Source: Hyperoplus lanceolatus
Taxonomy: Eukaryota > Chordata > Actinopteri > Uranoscopiformes > Ammodytidae
Assembly (NCBI GenBank): GCA_026929865.2
Contig: CM049403.1
Location: forward strand, 23,182,001-23,246,000
Direction: 5' to 3'
DNA: 64,000 nucleotides
Part shown: positions 42,222 to 56,271 of the stretch, in pieces
Layout: every line of letters begins with the position of its first letter
Numbering within the stretch: the first letter of the stretch is position 1
Program-made: the position numbers and the translations under genes
Notes under the pieces: generated by a model
Told to the model about the DNA's origin: nothing
The model's database searches: none
Seen by the model: the letters and a program-made list of their open reading frames with translations, nothing else

Positions 42222-45200
42222 ATGTCAGCAGGCAATATGAATCAGGAAGAAGTTTTGGCAAAGCTGAAGAAAGATGTTCGTTCCTTGCTCATTTCGTCTA
42301 AGCTGGGCTTGGAACCCAATCAGCTCAGGAGAGACTATGTGGCCATGTTGGGGCATCCCATGCCCCTGAAACAACTGGGCTTCAGAAACATCCTGGATAT
42401 GGTTAGGGAGATGCCAGATGTGGTGTCAATTAACTTCAGGCCGGATGGCACCTCTTACTTTAAGGGTAATTTTTTTGTTTTCATTTGTTTTTAAATATTA
42501 TTTCAATTCAATATTAAGAAATAAGAATCTACTGAAGCACATTTGTGTTTGATGCCTAAGTCCTCTGGTGCACCTGGACAACTTCTTATACTTCATGCTC
42601 TTGTCTTTTATAATGTCCGCCATTGCAGCTGTTAGCGACGAGACCACCCGCAACATTCAGGAGCTGGTAGCTAAGCAGCGTACGTCTAAGCCCAACAAAA
42701 AGGTCTACAGGGGAGGAGGTGCCAGCCACTTCTCGCCCCGCTACTCTCACATGTCCCCCTCCTTGTTGCTACCGAGAAGAGGTCGTGCTCCTCCGGCTCT
42801 CCCTGCCCAGCTGAGGGCGCAGCTGCGCTTACTGCTTTCCCAGGTATGACCTCCCCAGGTCTTTATCAACCCTCCTTCCCCTTGAAGTGGGACAAAAAAA
42901 AATACAAATTCAAAGAAGTAGACGCCCGACTGATTGTTATTTTTTTCTTACCAAATGATGTAGCTCCATTACTTCCAAATGTTGTCCTGTTTCAAGTAAC
43001 GCCTGCTGCCGCTCTCCCAGGGTCCGATCAGATTGTCTGATCTGGAGTCTTGCTTCCTGCGTTGCTTTGGCCACCCGCTGCGGGTCCACAACTATGGATT
43101 CTACTCCACTGGAGAGATGCTGGAGGCAGCAGCAGACCTGGTCCTTATCCAGCAGGGAAGGCTGGGCTCAGTTCTGACGCTGAAGGAAGACATGGTGCCT
43201 AGACCGTCCAGCCTACCGAAGAGGACCGGACCAATAAAGACAGAACGGCCTAGAACTGCCTCCAATGGACCAGATAACAGGCCTCAGTCACCAACAAAAC
43301 CCCCAGGTGTGTAAATAGAGATGAGGGCTTACATAGGCCATAACCTGCTGGAATGTGTCTCCAAAAAGCAGTCCATATCCATTATATTTTGGTTGCATTC
43401 ATGAGTGACTTTTTAAAATTGCTAATAATTTGATCGTTATGTCCGTAATGACATGCTTACACACTCTTCAAACTTCATATACTAAATGATTGTGTTGTAC
43501 TATTTGCACAGAAGAGCAACACTGAGCAGTTTCTCCTCATATTTTGCAGACTTTTTGTAATCTGAATGTTATACCTTTGTGGTTTACCTCAGCAGTCTCA
43601 GTGACGCAGCCGTCTACTGGGACTGCTTTAGGCTCTTTCCATAATGAGTCAACACTTGTCAGTAAACAGCCAGAGAAGGTTGAGGAGAACCAGGAAGCCG
43701 ATCCTGCGCTCTGCCAGGAAGGTCGGCTCTTTGAGAAACGTGTCCTAAAGGTTGGTTTTCATTTCAAACAGAACACGTAGTTCTTGCATCCTGTTGCTCA
43801 GGGCGACATGATACGAGGAAATAACGATTGGATGATGTATTCATTCATTCTTTATTTCCATGTCTTACAGCTTAAACAGGATGCAAAATACACAGCTTTA
43901 TTATTTGGCTCAATTCAGAAAACTGCCATCAGAAGTTATGTGTTGCATCTACAACCTAGAGTTTAGTTCAGGTGACATGGAACTTTGTTAAGCATAACAA
44001 TGTGATTGTAAGGATTCATTTTACGTACACATACCTCAGCAGAAATCCAGCAAATATTTCTAAATCACTGAATTGTATCATTAAGAAGGAAAAAAATGTT
44101 TGTATGAAATGATTTACTTTAAGTACAAATGTCTACATCAGCTGGAGGAGGACCTTCGCTTACAGATCCTGGAGAATGGAGTCGCCGGCACCATCAGCCA
44201 GGAGCTGAAAGATAACCTAATAAAGGTCAGACCTTGCTGCTAGTCTATAAGCAGTTGAGATGATGTCATGAAACTAGTGACTACAAGCCGTTTAATTTGC
44301 CACAGGGGATAACGAAGATACATGGGTGTTTTCATGAATCTCTGCAGGTTGTTGGTCAGACCGGTGGTGGATTATCAGTGCACGATCTGCCTGCTGAATA
44401 CAAGGTAAAGTAATGTAGTACTCATGTTCACCTTCATACTCAGTACGTTTACATGCACAGTTAACTCTGGGCAACAGTTATTGCTCCACTAGGCCATTTA
44501 ATAGGACTTCTGTCACAGTGTTCAAGTGTAAAAACTATGGGTCGACCGATAATGGTTTTTCAGGGCGTTACTGATTTATTAATAGTAAATGGAACCAATA
44601 ACCGATATTTTGAACGGATGTTAATTTCCAGTAAAAATGGAAAGCTTTTTGACAATTTAAATTATGGAATGTTACAAACGGTAAACATAAAACTTTTTTT
44701 AAATGCTTTAAGAAATTATTTCATTAGACTGAAACTTTCCCCATAATGATAACAGAGGCAATTTGGTGAGGAGTTGCCGCTGCTGCAGAGCGGCTTCGTC
44801 AGCGTCACCGAGCTTGTCAGTACCATGAGTGACACATTCCACCTGAAACCTGCCTGGAATGAAAATGGACAACATTGGATAGTCATGGACATACACGACA
44901 GTGACATTATACAGTCAGGTGTGTATTTGCGTGTGTTCAAATATGGCATTCTACAAGTAGGAAGTTATAGTATACAATGTATTAAATATTATTTTGATTT
45001 TATTTTGTAGACTTGACTGAGAGGGTTGCTAACGGGGTGAAGCTGCCAAATATGAGCTATTACTTCAGCGGCGGAGAGTCTCCTTGGGAATGCAAACATG
45101 AAGGAAACGAGAACATGACTTCAGAGGACGAGAATGAGGAGCTTGTGATCATTAACAAGACCAAAGAAATGGTGGGGCAAAATTTATTTCATTATATAAT

Positions 45201-48200
45201 CTAAGCATATTAGGCTGTAGGGACTATATTTAAGAGCTGGGTGTAAATAACAATATGGGCAAATAATCGGAAAATCACATTTTGTGATGCCATTTCAAAT
45301 CACTGCATTTAACAATGAAGTATCAATGCTCCATTATCAGTGTAAACCGAGTGAATTTTTCGATTTTTTTTCTTGTATGCAAGTTAAGACAACCCTGAAA
45401 ACTGTTGCTGCTTATTAAGTGATATATTATAATACTGAATATAGAGCAACACTACTTTTTAATAACTCACACCTCTCACTTTGCCTTTATGTGTCCAACT
45501 GTAGATGTCTGAGTTGTACCCTGCCATGCAGGTGCATTCCAGCCCTGCTGTACCTCTGGACGCTCTGCAGAGTCAACGGCTCAAAGCACCCACACGCCAT
45601 GCTGCCAGAGAGCTGGTAGAAGTCCTGGTGGAACAAGTCAAGTCGCCTGGACATTTCCACATCCGCTTCAGCGGGAGTGAGGAGGCCCAAGCTATGGATG
45701 ACATGATGATTATGATGAGGTAGTGGACATGTTAATGGTAGCTAAGTGAAAAGACAATGTACTAACACTTGCTTTGTCTATTTTGCCAGCTGCAAGATTA
45801 AGGGTCCTGTTTGGAAATGGGGTATAGTCAGAAATATAATGCATTCAACTATCTTTCCATTTCATCATGCCTAGCACACTTTGTTAAAGTTTGGTTTATT
45901 ATTTTTTGAACCAAAATACACTTGATTTTGAACAATGTGAATGAATAATAATTAGGGGTGGGAAAAATAATCGATTTTCCGATTAATCGCAATTCTCTCT
46001 CGAATTATTCCGAATCGATTCATAAGAGTTAATAATCGATTTATTAAAAAAATAAATAAATAACTAGTATTTCATATTAGTATTTCCTGCGCCACTGCAC
46101 ATGCACACCACACAAGTGCGAGTTGTTAAAAGTGGCGACAAAAGGGCAGAGAGCAGCAAACCCATAAGACCTGCACTGGCTTTGTGTCTGTTTACGTTTT
46201 TGTATGAGAGCTGAATTCCAAGCCATACTTTGTATGTGTTGAAATGACATAGAAAATAATAGAAATCCTATAGAAACATGATTCACAAGAGTAGAAAGAA
46301 AATTAAACTGAATCGGTTTAGTTTTTACATACTTCCATATTGTGTTGAAAGCTGCATTGATTATTGCACTGGTCATAGAAAGTCATATTTGTGACAAGAA
46401 AAGCTTTTTCTCTAATACAATATTAGAGAAGGTAATTCATCTGTTGATTGTATTTAATGATCATCACAAAAGTAGGAAGTGATTAGCAAACTCTGAGTGG
46501 TAAACTCAGATGTGTATATAAATATATTTTTGAAAATCACACATAGGTATGCACGTAAAAAAAAATTGCATTGAGAATCGAATCGTGAGGTGCCAAGAGA
46601 TTCCCACCCCTAATAATAATGAACCTTTTTTTATTATGTACATCTTTGAAACGTATTCCAAAAATATAACTTCCTTCTGAAGACACTGAGTAAAATAAAT
46701 CAGAATAAGATACTCAACACACACCCCTTTTACATAGGTTTCGATACAACCAGGAAATAATGAAAATATATTTTCTCAAATAATAGATATCGAATTGTCT
46801 GGAAGACAGCGTAAACCAAACCTTGTCAATGAACTGTAAAGTTGATGCTGGGACTTCTAGATGTTTGATTTAAAAAACAAAACACTTCAACACCGTCACA
46901 AGATGTTTGCCTCTTGCATACAAAGCTTATTTATGCTTTTCTATAAGCAATGATGTCTTGTAACTCTGATTGTTTTCTCCCCTCTGTTGTCTTCACTAGA
47001 CGATGTTACACCTGTCCCGAGGTGTCGGCGCGCTACCAACTCCCTGAGCGGTTTGTCCGACGGGGTCAAGTCTGCTGTGTGTCACCCAAAGGAATGTGGT
47101 TCTACCGAGTGGTGATCCATCAGATCATTAGCCCCACTCAGGTCCAGGTGTACTATGTCGACTTTGGCGACATGACTGTAGTACAGAGCGCCAACCTCAA
47201 GTTCCTCAAGTAGGGGCCTCTCAAAACATTTTAGCAGCTAAACAATACAACTGCTTTTACCACTACTGCTTCTGTTCTGATTGTTTGTCTGTGCTCTCTA
47301 CAGTTCATCTCTCTGTCTTTCAGGTCATGTTATTCCATTCTTCCAGCACAAGCGGTCCCATCATTACTGGCTGGTATTAAACCCACCTCTGTGAGTCCGA
47401 TACTGTACCTTTTATAACAAGTGTACAGTAACTGGGCAAATGGGAGCTTTCTTCAAGTGTCTACACTAACTTTAAAATACCAAAGTTGTATCTGGGTCAG
47501 TATAGACCAAAATATGTGAGAAATGTTGTCAAGGACCTTGTTGAATCTACGTCGCAGACAATCATGGTAGTTATGAAAGCAAGAAGGGATCCAAACTAGT
47601 ACTAGCAATGTCTACATAATAAAGTGGGTGTATTTGACTTCCCCTTTAGGGGCCTACAAACCCTTCCTGGTTTCATCTTGCTACTTGCAGCTGCTTACAT
47701 TCAAAGTGTCAAGCTGCAGATGTTACTAAATATTCTGTTACCTCAGTTATATGAATAAGTTTGTTGTTGTTTGGCTCTTGCAGGGTAGCTGGACGGCTGA
47801 GGCCACACTTTCCTTCCAGAAGCTCTGCTCCGATCGCAGTCTTGTGGGTGCTTTGGATTGTTACACTGGAGATGTGTTGCAACTCTACCTGTGTGACACA
47901 CACACTGCTAAAGACATCTACATCCACACTGTTCTGCTGGGCGAGGGCCACGGGATGGTCTGCAACCCTGCAGTCAGTGCAGCAGTGAGTCACACACACA
48001 CACATACATTTTTACCATAGTCAGTATAAATACCAGTTGTTGATTGGCTGGTAGGTGTGGAAGATATACCACAGCACCAAGGACCTATGTATGAAGACAA
48101 CATTAAACCCACTGTACTAAATCATTGCATTAGATATGTTCCTGATAACAAAGACTAGTAACAAATTAATAGTTGGTATCATTAAAGGTGATGTAAGCGG

Positions 48201-51200
48201 AATGGCTCTTTTAGCTAACTTCCTGTCAGTTACTGCAGTTAGCAGTCCCCTCCCTTGTCCCTACGTCACCACATTAATGCACTGCGGTCTTCAAGCAGCA
48301 AGTTATCAAGCATCATCTCAGATCCATAAGTGTGATAAAACATGATAAAAACCATCAAAACAGACATTGGGAAGGATTTTTACCTGCTCCGCCATTGTAG
48401 GCGCATGCACATTCACCCATCTGTTGCTCTGGCGTGCACCGGCAGTGAGACCATGGAGTGAATATACTATATATGAGTGAGACGAGTGTCGGTTTATAGC
48501 GTTCTCTCTTCTGATTGGATAAAAATTTTGGGATACTACAATAAGTTTATTTGCCGATTACATGCAAAGCAGCTGACTGAGAGATCGGCTTTATGAAACG
48601 CGCACATTATGCAAGTGATCATTGTATGAATAAAGAGCGATTTTACACTTATATTAACATAAATAAACCGCTTACTTCACCTTTAATACCTTTCAATTCA
48701 GTTCTAACAATAGGTCTGTTTGACTATTTGGCCTTGGTATTTAACTAGAATATTACATTACAGTTAATATATTTATACTCTATACAATCACTTCTTAATA
48801 ACTTGTATCTGTTGTTTTTCTTTCCTTAGCTTTGTTGTGTCCAGGTCAGTCCAGTGAGTCTGTACCTAGGAGAGGGAATGGTTGACCTGCCAGAGGTGGA
48901 AGAGGAGACCCCTTCCTCCCCCATGCTAGAAACCAGGCCTGAACACTCCATGTCAGCCTCACCAAAGGTAATCCAGACACACACAGCTAGCTGCTGCTGT
49001 AGAAAATTATAAATGTCCAGTACAGTACATCCAAACCAAACATTGGTGTCAGTACAGGGTTACTTGGAGGTTTGTGGTGGATTTGCAGCTTTTTGTGTCA
49101 ATTCCTTTATACACCATGAGTGCTCTCTTGTCGTCTTCTCTGCCTCCCTCTCTCACGTTCTCTTTTAATGTCGCTGTAAAGCTTTTATTCTCTGCTGTCC
49201 ATTCATAGCTCTTATCTTAGCCAGCCATACTGACAGTGCTGCAGCAACCATGCACTCTCAAAACAAAACAAAAACACACACACACACATGGTATACACAC
49301 AACAAACACACATCCACTTGCAAAAGGGGGTAGATTGCTACCCAATGCTACTTAATATAAAGACACACTGTTTGAAAGGTCACAGCTTGTTATCCAATAA
49401 ATTAGACAATTGGCAATCAGTGTGCTGTTCAATAGATATTGCATTACAAGATTGTGTCCCTGTTACTTTAATGAGTGGATGGTTGTTAAACTGAACATAA
49501 AGGAACAGAGATTTTACAGCGTGATTGCATTTTCTTTATTTTAATTTATTTGCCTTGATTTGTTGCAAGCAAAAGGATAAAATACAAAAATAATTTTACA
49601 AGCACAGTTACTTGCAACTAGACAGAACAACACTGTCAAAACAATAAAAGCAACAGTAAAAACCCTTGATAGATAGATGGATGGATGGATGGATGGATGG
49701 ATAGATAGTAAAAACAAACTTATGTGTTTTTGTATCACAACATTGCAACATACTGATATGAATAATTGCTTTCATGGGAACATTTAATGGGTACATGTGA
49801 GCCATTTATAACTGTTACTAGACAGATCCCAACGGTATCTCTCATTGTTTATCTGTACAGTTTGTATTTTTAATAAAGGTTTAACTAATAATGTCATAAC
49901 ACATTTATGAATATTGCTGCTTTTCCCTAAAGGCTAATATTTGAATTAGTACGTGCATATTAAAACAATATTTGACTGAACATGGTCATATATAACTGAA
50001 TATCTTCTACGTATAGGCTAAGGTGAGAGGCATTTACTGTATATGTTCATACTGTATATGCAACGCCATCATCTGAAATCAGTGCATTTAAACGTATAAT
50101 TGCAGACTATACTGTATGTTTTGTGAGCCAATTAATCAACAGTGCAGTAAATGCAACTAAAGATCTGTTAGTTTATGAAATATGTATTTGAATGAAACCA
50201 TAGGTTTCTTGATATCTCAGGTTGGAGAACAAGAGCTGCCCGCCCTGGAGTGTATTGCCGATGATGAGGTCAGCCCACACATCCAGGTATGACCACCTGA
50301 GACTCAAGTTGCCCACATCCACACCACTGCCTTCATTTCATGTATTTTCCAAACCTCAGTTTGTCTATGGCAGTTCACCATATCGTTCGGTTTGTTTTGT
50401 TGGGCAACTGTATTGCAGCATTAGTGGAGAAAGCTGAAAAGTGAGCAGAAGTCAAGATTGATCAGAACACTTATGTGTGCTTTGTCAACTGGCTTTGGAA
50501 GTGAATAGAGAATGTCACAAAAACATTCTGTGTTTATTGCTGTCTATTTCAGGAAGTGGATGCTAACCGGTTCAATGGTCTGCTGAATGACCAGTCCTTC
50601 AGCTGTAGTGAATTTGGATGGACCTTGAACAACAAAGTGCCACCTACCACCCCATCCAGTCCAGACTCCAGCCCTTTCGCTCCTCCAGATTTGATCCAGA
50701 CCAAGCCCAGCCCAGCGCTTTGTAAAGTTAATCTTAAAGTGAGAAGATAACAGTTGTTTGGTTTCTCAAAATAGTTGATTTATCATTTTTGTATTAAGAA
50801 AACACTTTTGTATAGCACTTGAAAAATATTTCTGTCCATTGGAAAAAAACTTCACCCTCTTCTCAGACACTAAAGGTGACTCCTCCACAGACTCCATCCA
50901 GCATTCCTTCCAGCTACTGCTATGCAACGCCTGAAAATGAGCAGCAGTGGACCAAGGTTGATGCCCCCTCATTGGTCAAGCCATCTCCAATCCTGAGCAC
51001 CCTGAGCCTCCTCACTCCTGACCTGGGCCAGGGTACATGCACATATACACGCATACGGCTTTGGTTCTGCCAGAAGTACACAATGCAAATTAGTCATGGC
51101 CTAAGAAATAAGATTCAAAGTGACTCCACTGTGACTACATCAGTTTGGTTAAGTGTAAAGATATTACAGAAAGTGTTATCAGCCTATGTTAAATGGCACT

Positions 51201-52547
51201 AACATAGTTTTTTTAAAGGTTTGTAATCATTATTAACCAAAAGAAATGCACCGCTTCTTGTGTGGCATGACACATTTGTGCCAGTGTTCTATACAGTAGG
51301 TTATGTTGAGCAAAATGCCTTGTTTCCGCCATAGAAAGATAACACTGTGAAATCAAAGTCCTTATGTGCATAGTATATACAAATACTTGTTTTATCTTAT
51401 ACACACTCTCAGAATATTGATTTCCATTGCTGCTTGCAGTGGTGGATGTATCTCATTGTGTATTCTATCTCCCAGGATGCCCTGAGACTTCCTTTCTAGC
51501 TTCCCTCAGAAACCTGACACTGCAGAAATTTGATTCAAATAACAAGAAAAACCTACACTTGCTCACACATGCAAAAGCTGGCCCTAGTCACGTGATGGTA
51601 TTATTTTGTATTTCTCTAGATACACATACAGCTGAGTTTGTCTGCTCAGCATATTCATAAAAAGTAAAAGGGTAAGCTTTTTGTCGAGCCGCTCCTCAGA
51701 GAAAACATTGTGTGGAATCTTTGCAGAGTATGGAAACTGAAACCGAACATTTCTAGGGTTTTATTGATTAATCTATTTATTGATATTGATAATAGAGCTA
51801 TCGTGGAAACTTTAAAAGAAAGTTATTTACCACCCTCTTACAATCTTGACTTTGCTGACCTCCGGTGGTTGAAGGTCTTACTTTGCTGTTGTAATGCTCA
51901 GGTGTACTCAGGGTTTGCTGCACACCCTGTCATCACTGTCTGGTGGAAGCAAGCACACATCGGACCTAACTCTCAAATGTCAGCGTTGCTAGAATCATTT
52001 TAAGCCTTGAATATATTCAAAAGACCTATTAGGTTTTATGGAGGAAATGGAAAATTGTTGTCACAAGAATAAAATCAGTCAATTATGTAAGAAAAATCCC
52101 AGCTGATTAAGAATATATTTATTAATGTTGGATGTGTTAAACTTGTTATACTCCTTTGTTGATTGCAATCACTACGCTTAGCTCAAGTCATGGATTCATT
52201 GTCACTAATTGTGTAGTCTGTTAATTTTTTTTATAAAGGGAAGTGATCCTATCACTGTTTGAAAGCACTTTAGTTTGTATTGCAGTAGGTGAACACATCA
52301 TTGCACATATGACCCGTAATCCAGTGTGTTGCTAGTCCAAGCTGCCATGTTCAGTTCAGCACCAATTTATTTACGACTGTTTTAGCAGATTAGGATTTCA
52401 TTCTATGGCTTTTGATGAGGACACCTATAATAGTAATAATGATATTAACACTAAGAATGTATTTTATTCTGTTGTCCAGGTTTACCTGTCTCTCCACTCC
52501 ACCTGAGAAACTCTGGCTTCCTGTTCCCTCTGTTTGGGGCTCGGTAG
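42222..52547 (+). CDS. tdrd5: Tudor domain-containing protein 5
   Basis: Seventeen phase-consistent exons: 42222-42465, 42629-42843, 43021-43306, 43593-43750, 44142-44225, 44348-44404, 44756-44918, 45011-45171, 45505-45719, 47000-47209, 47324-47390, 47784-47984, 48830-48967, 50221-50286, 50553-50738, 50867-51032 and 52480-52547, giving 894 residues. TDRD5 acts in germ granules in piRNA/transposon silencing and spermatogenesis. There are three LOTUS/OST-HTH modules: about residues 8-80 ([18 protein letters not shown]), 154-215 ([20 protein letters not shown]) and 302-385 ([20 protein letters not shown]). An extended Tudor domain spans about 470-620 ([20 protein letters not shown]). The C-terminus is Pro/Ser-rich. 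The start Met directly follows an acceptor, so a 5' non-coding exon is expected. The last junction (51032 to 52480) is chosen by phase only and is the least certain. Confidence 0.9.
45953..46612. mobile_element. hAT-like non-autonomous element in a tdrd5 intron
   Basis: Inverted termini TAGGGGTGGGAA and TTCCCACCCCTA, with a perfect 8-bp direct repeat ATAATAAT at 45945-45952 and 46613-46620. 660 bp, AT-rich, with subterminal AATCGATT-type motifs. No transposase. It lies between the first and second halves of the extended Tudor coding region. Confidence 0.8.
49674..49709. repeat. (GATG)n/(GATA)n tetranucleotide repeat
   Basis: Short tetranucleotide repeat in a tdrd5 intron. Confidence 0.85.
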
Positions 52548-53114
52548 GTAGGTCGTTCCCAAACCAAATCCCCACGCAGCGGCCTGAATAATGAAGACAC
52601 ATAGGAAGGAATATATTCCTAAAAAACTACACGACTGATAAGACAGTTTGACGTGATCTAAGAATCCAGTTAAAGTAATTTTGTCAGTTAGAATTGTTTT
52701 GTATATATTTATAATTATATACTTATTATTATACTTGTAAAAAGGGCCAAAACATTTTTTACAAGAAGTTGATTTTCTTGTTATTTTAATCTATTCTAGA
52801 TTAGTTATATTGTATGTTCTGCTCTGTTAGTTTGATATTGGTGTGAGACAACAGTTTAGTATTGAATGAAAAAACAAACCGATGGCTCTCCTTTTTTTAA
52901 ATATGAATAATCTTGGGAATGCCTTTTGCTATTTTTTTTTTCTTAATGTGAAATGTTTTCTCAGAAGCCATCGAGATGTCTGGTGTGTTTTAAATGGTTT
53001 AATTTCCTTTTATAAATATTGATGTTCTTGATAGAGGTTAAAATATTTCAAAAGGCTGTTATAATGAACATTACAGAATGATGTAAGTAATGGAAAATTT
53101 AAATTTTTTTGCAA

Positions 53115-53120
53115 AATAAA
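53115..53120 (+). terminator. tdrd5 poly(A) signal candidate
   Basis: AATAAA about 570 bp after the proposed stop codon. The 3' UTR in between is AT-rich and shows no other feature. Confidence 0.45.
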
Positions 53121-53528
53121 TCTTATTTGATTTGATAGAAAACTTTAGTATTTTATTTTGAGTATTATTCTTGGTTGAGCGTTTTTGTGTGATGTTTCTT
53201 CACATTGTTTTCTTCACTTCAGTGGATCAAATGTCTTAGAACAAATCATTTATTTAAAGCCATCTATGGACAGGCATAGAAACAGCTTCAACAGCTATAT
53301 GTCATGTCAGAAGACAAATAATGTAGCACACTGGAAGTGCACTGAAATTCACCTCAGCTCTTCTTTTTTTATTATTTTTGTCTATTAGAAGATGCTGTGT
53401 TGAGCTACCATTGTTAATTTTTGTGAAAAACAATGCAAATTGTTTAAAACGCAGTAAGACAAACGATCCTTTTCCTGAAAGAGCCAACATGAGGTTGACA
53501 TTTGTGGCTTTGAGTGAAATGTTTAAAT

Positions 53529-54191
53529 CAGTGCTTCTAAAATGGTGGGGCGTGCCCCCCTGGGGGGGGAGGGGGGGGGGTGCGGGCTGCCTTGATTTCC
53601 TACTGACCAAAAATATATATATATATTTTTTTGTGCTAGCAAGCATGTGTACTTCTGTACTTCTGGTCATATCCGCGCGAAAGGCCGCGATTTGCAGTAA
53701 ATAAATGTCCACGTGTGTCTCAGGCTATTTAAAAAGAAATCAAGCAAGTAGACTAACAATAACATTAATGAATTATTGGCATCACAGAAGGCCTGTTGGC
53801 CTATAATAATAAAAAAAACACCACCTTAACTATGTTTACAGTTTAAAAATGTTTTGAATGAAATGCAAACCCCAATGAATCATTTACTCTTGTTTCTCTG
53901 TCCTGAGATTCACACAGACTGAGCAGTCTTGTTTAAATGTTACAAATTGAGCTAATAAACTGAACTTTGATTTTTTTTTTTGCTGCTGAAGTTATCTCAG
54001 CTAATTTGTTATCTAATTTGATAATAAGGTGATTGTATGCAGAATGCTCGTGCCAGAAACTGATACAGTGGTTTTGTACGGTTAGATAAATAAATATTAG
54101 CAGGTTCTCAATAGTATTTCAATTTAGGGGGGGCGCGAAAAAAAATCTATCTCCTAGGAGGGGCATGACAGAAAATAATTGAGAACCACTG
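53529..54191. mobile_element. hAT-like MITE
   Basis: The left end is CAGTGCTTCTAAAATGGTGG and the right end finishes TTGAGAACCACTG, giving inverted termini. The 8-bp flanks GTTTAAAT and GTTTAAAC differ at one base. Internal G-rich blocks near both ends (GGGGGG, GGGGCGTG) are typical of this fish family. No coding capacity. It lies between tdrd5 and the lectin cluster. Confidence 0.75.
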
Positions 54192-54199
54192 GTTTAAAC

Positions 54200-56271
54200 C
54201 ATTACGGTAGATTGATTTTCATAAAAAGACATTCACATCCACCTTGGGAATAATTAATTTGGCGCTGATTAACAAAAGTGAACCTGCTGTACTAAAATAG
54301 TAAATCTGCTTGCCAAGTGCACATGCCAAACTTCAGCATATTAGCATAACCATTGTTAACATGTTAGCATCATGTATACGAAAACAACCAGATTCCGCTT
54401 TGCCACTCATCTGTGTTCCCAATTTGTCCCAGTGGCCAATTGTGGTATTGCAACACACAATCCTGTTGACTTAAAGCTGTAACCCATTTAACCACTATTA
54501 TAAAAGAGACATGTAGCCTATCAAAACCAACGTAGAAACACTAAGGCACATTTTCAGAGGGCCACTTTGTATGGAAATAAGGCTGGAAGCTATAAAGCTG
54601 TAACATACAGCCATGGTTAGCATGCTAACCTCAGCATGTAACACAAAAGAGCCCTGTAACTTGGTACAGCCAAAAAATTACAGGCTGCAATTTTAAACTA
54701 GAGCTCATTTACCAAATTGTGCTGGGAAAGGTTAAAGTAGAATGTGGAACCTTTGTTCATTAATCCACCTCCTGCTGGACTCCCTCAACTTTACTGGTGT
54801 TAGGACAATTAGGTTTTTAAAAGACTTAAAAGCAGACAAAATGGCAGTGTTTACCAAGCATGGACATAATCACACATGGCACACATTTTTCAACACCAAT
54901 ACAAAAACAAAAAGCTATTACAAATGCACACACACATTGCAAGGCATTGCATGATACAGGCTCCATTAGTGTGTGTGTTTGTCGAGGGTGAAGGTTAGTA
55001 AGGCAGACGCACAGTAAACCTTATTAAGGAGGAGAGTAATGTGGTTGCAGCTGAATTAGCAGCCAACAGCTGCAGAGCACCAGTGTGCTGAATGAAGCAT
55101 AGGGATCTGATGGCTTTGATTTACAGCCGAGACCCTAAAACCAGACTGTCAAACGGAAGGCTGCTTTTGTTTCACTGGCTATGGTTTGCTGGTTAGCTGA
55201 GTTGGTGACAGGCGCTATTGATCATCATATCCACCTTTCTATTTTTGACATTTACATCTACATTGTGACCATATGGTTGATGCCAAAACAACTTCATTAA
55301 AAGTAGCCTTCAGTGCACGGTCAGGTAGAGAGCAGGCTCATCTCACAGTTGTTGTAGGGGAATAGGCTGGTGTGCTACACAACACAACTAACTGGGAATG
55401 GGCAGCTCAGTACTTGAAACATATGTGTAATATAATAAGGAGTTTGACACTGAAGAACTGCTTTTGGTTGGTTGTTCAATTCTGCAGAGACATCCAGGTG
55501 TTTGCAAGACAAAGACTTTAAATAAGGCCACTAGAGGGCAGTGGTGGAGAATGACAAATTACATTAGGTAAGTGCAATTTCAAGGAACTGCTATTCTTTA
55601 TTTCTTTTATTAATTTTTAATTTTATTTATCCACAATTTCCTGAGGGAAACTACATTTATCTGACAGCTATGGTTACTGGAACGCATTACCACAGCTTTA
55701 TATGTTAATTATTGTCTTTGTTGTCACACTGATTAGATCATTTTCTTGACCAGAATGTTTATAAAAAATTATCAGTGGCATAATTAGGTCATCTTCCCAC
55801 TGCACCCAGTAGCTCCATTTTCAAGTAGTTTTTGCATATTTTGTTGGTAACTTTGATGTCTGTTTTTACCTGGTGAATGATTCATGACATTCATGTGCAA
55901 GTGTATTGTGTTCTAATAGGGTGTTTTCTGAGGAGGTTTGAGTGTGAGCAGCTGTGCATGTGTGAAAGAATAGAAAAAGTAGGAATTAAAAGTTTCTAAC
56001 AACCAACCGCTTTGTGGATCAATGGCAACCTCTATTAAATCACTTTCCCTGTGATCTAAGTGACTTGGTTCAAATGTCGTATAGGGCACATTGAATTAAA
56101 AGGTTCCCAGCATTTCTAATGAATAGATATCAGAAGTACATTTGCCTGTATCATGTAGTAGTCATTGAATATATGAAGTTTCTTTCTCTTTCTCCTTTGT
56201 GTTCACGTGTGTTATGTTTAATTCTATCATAATGTTGATAAGCATTGCAACAATGCAAAATAAAAATGTGA
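54200..56271. other. intergenic, no gene recognised
   Basis: AT-rich sequence with only short open frames and no convincing exon or transposon end. I see nothing definable here. Confidence 0.5.
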
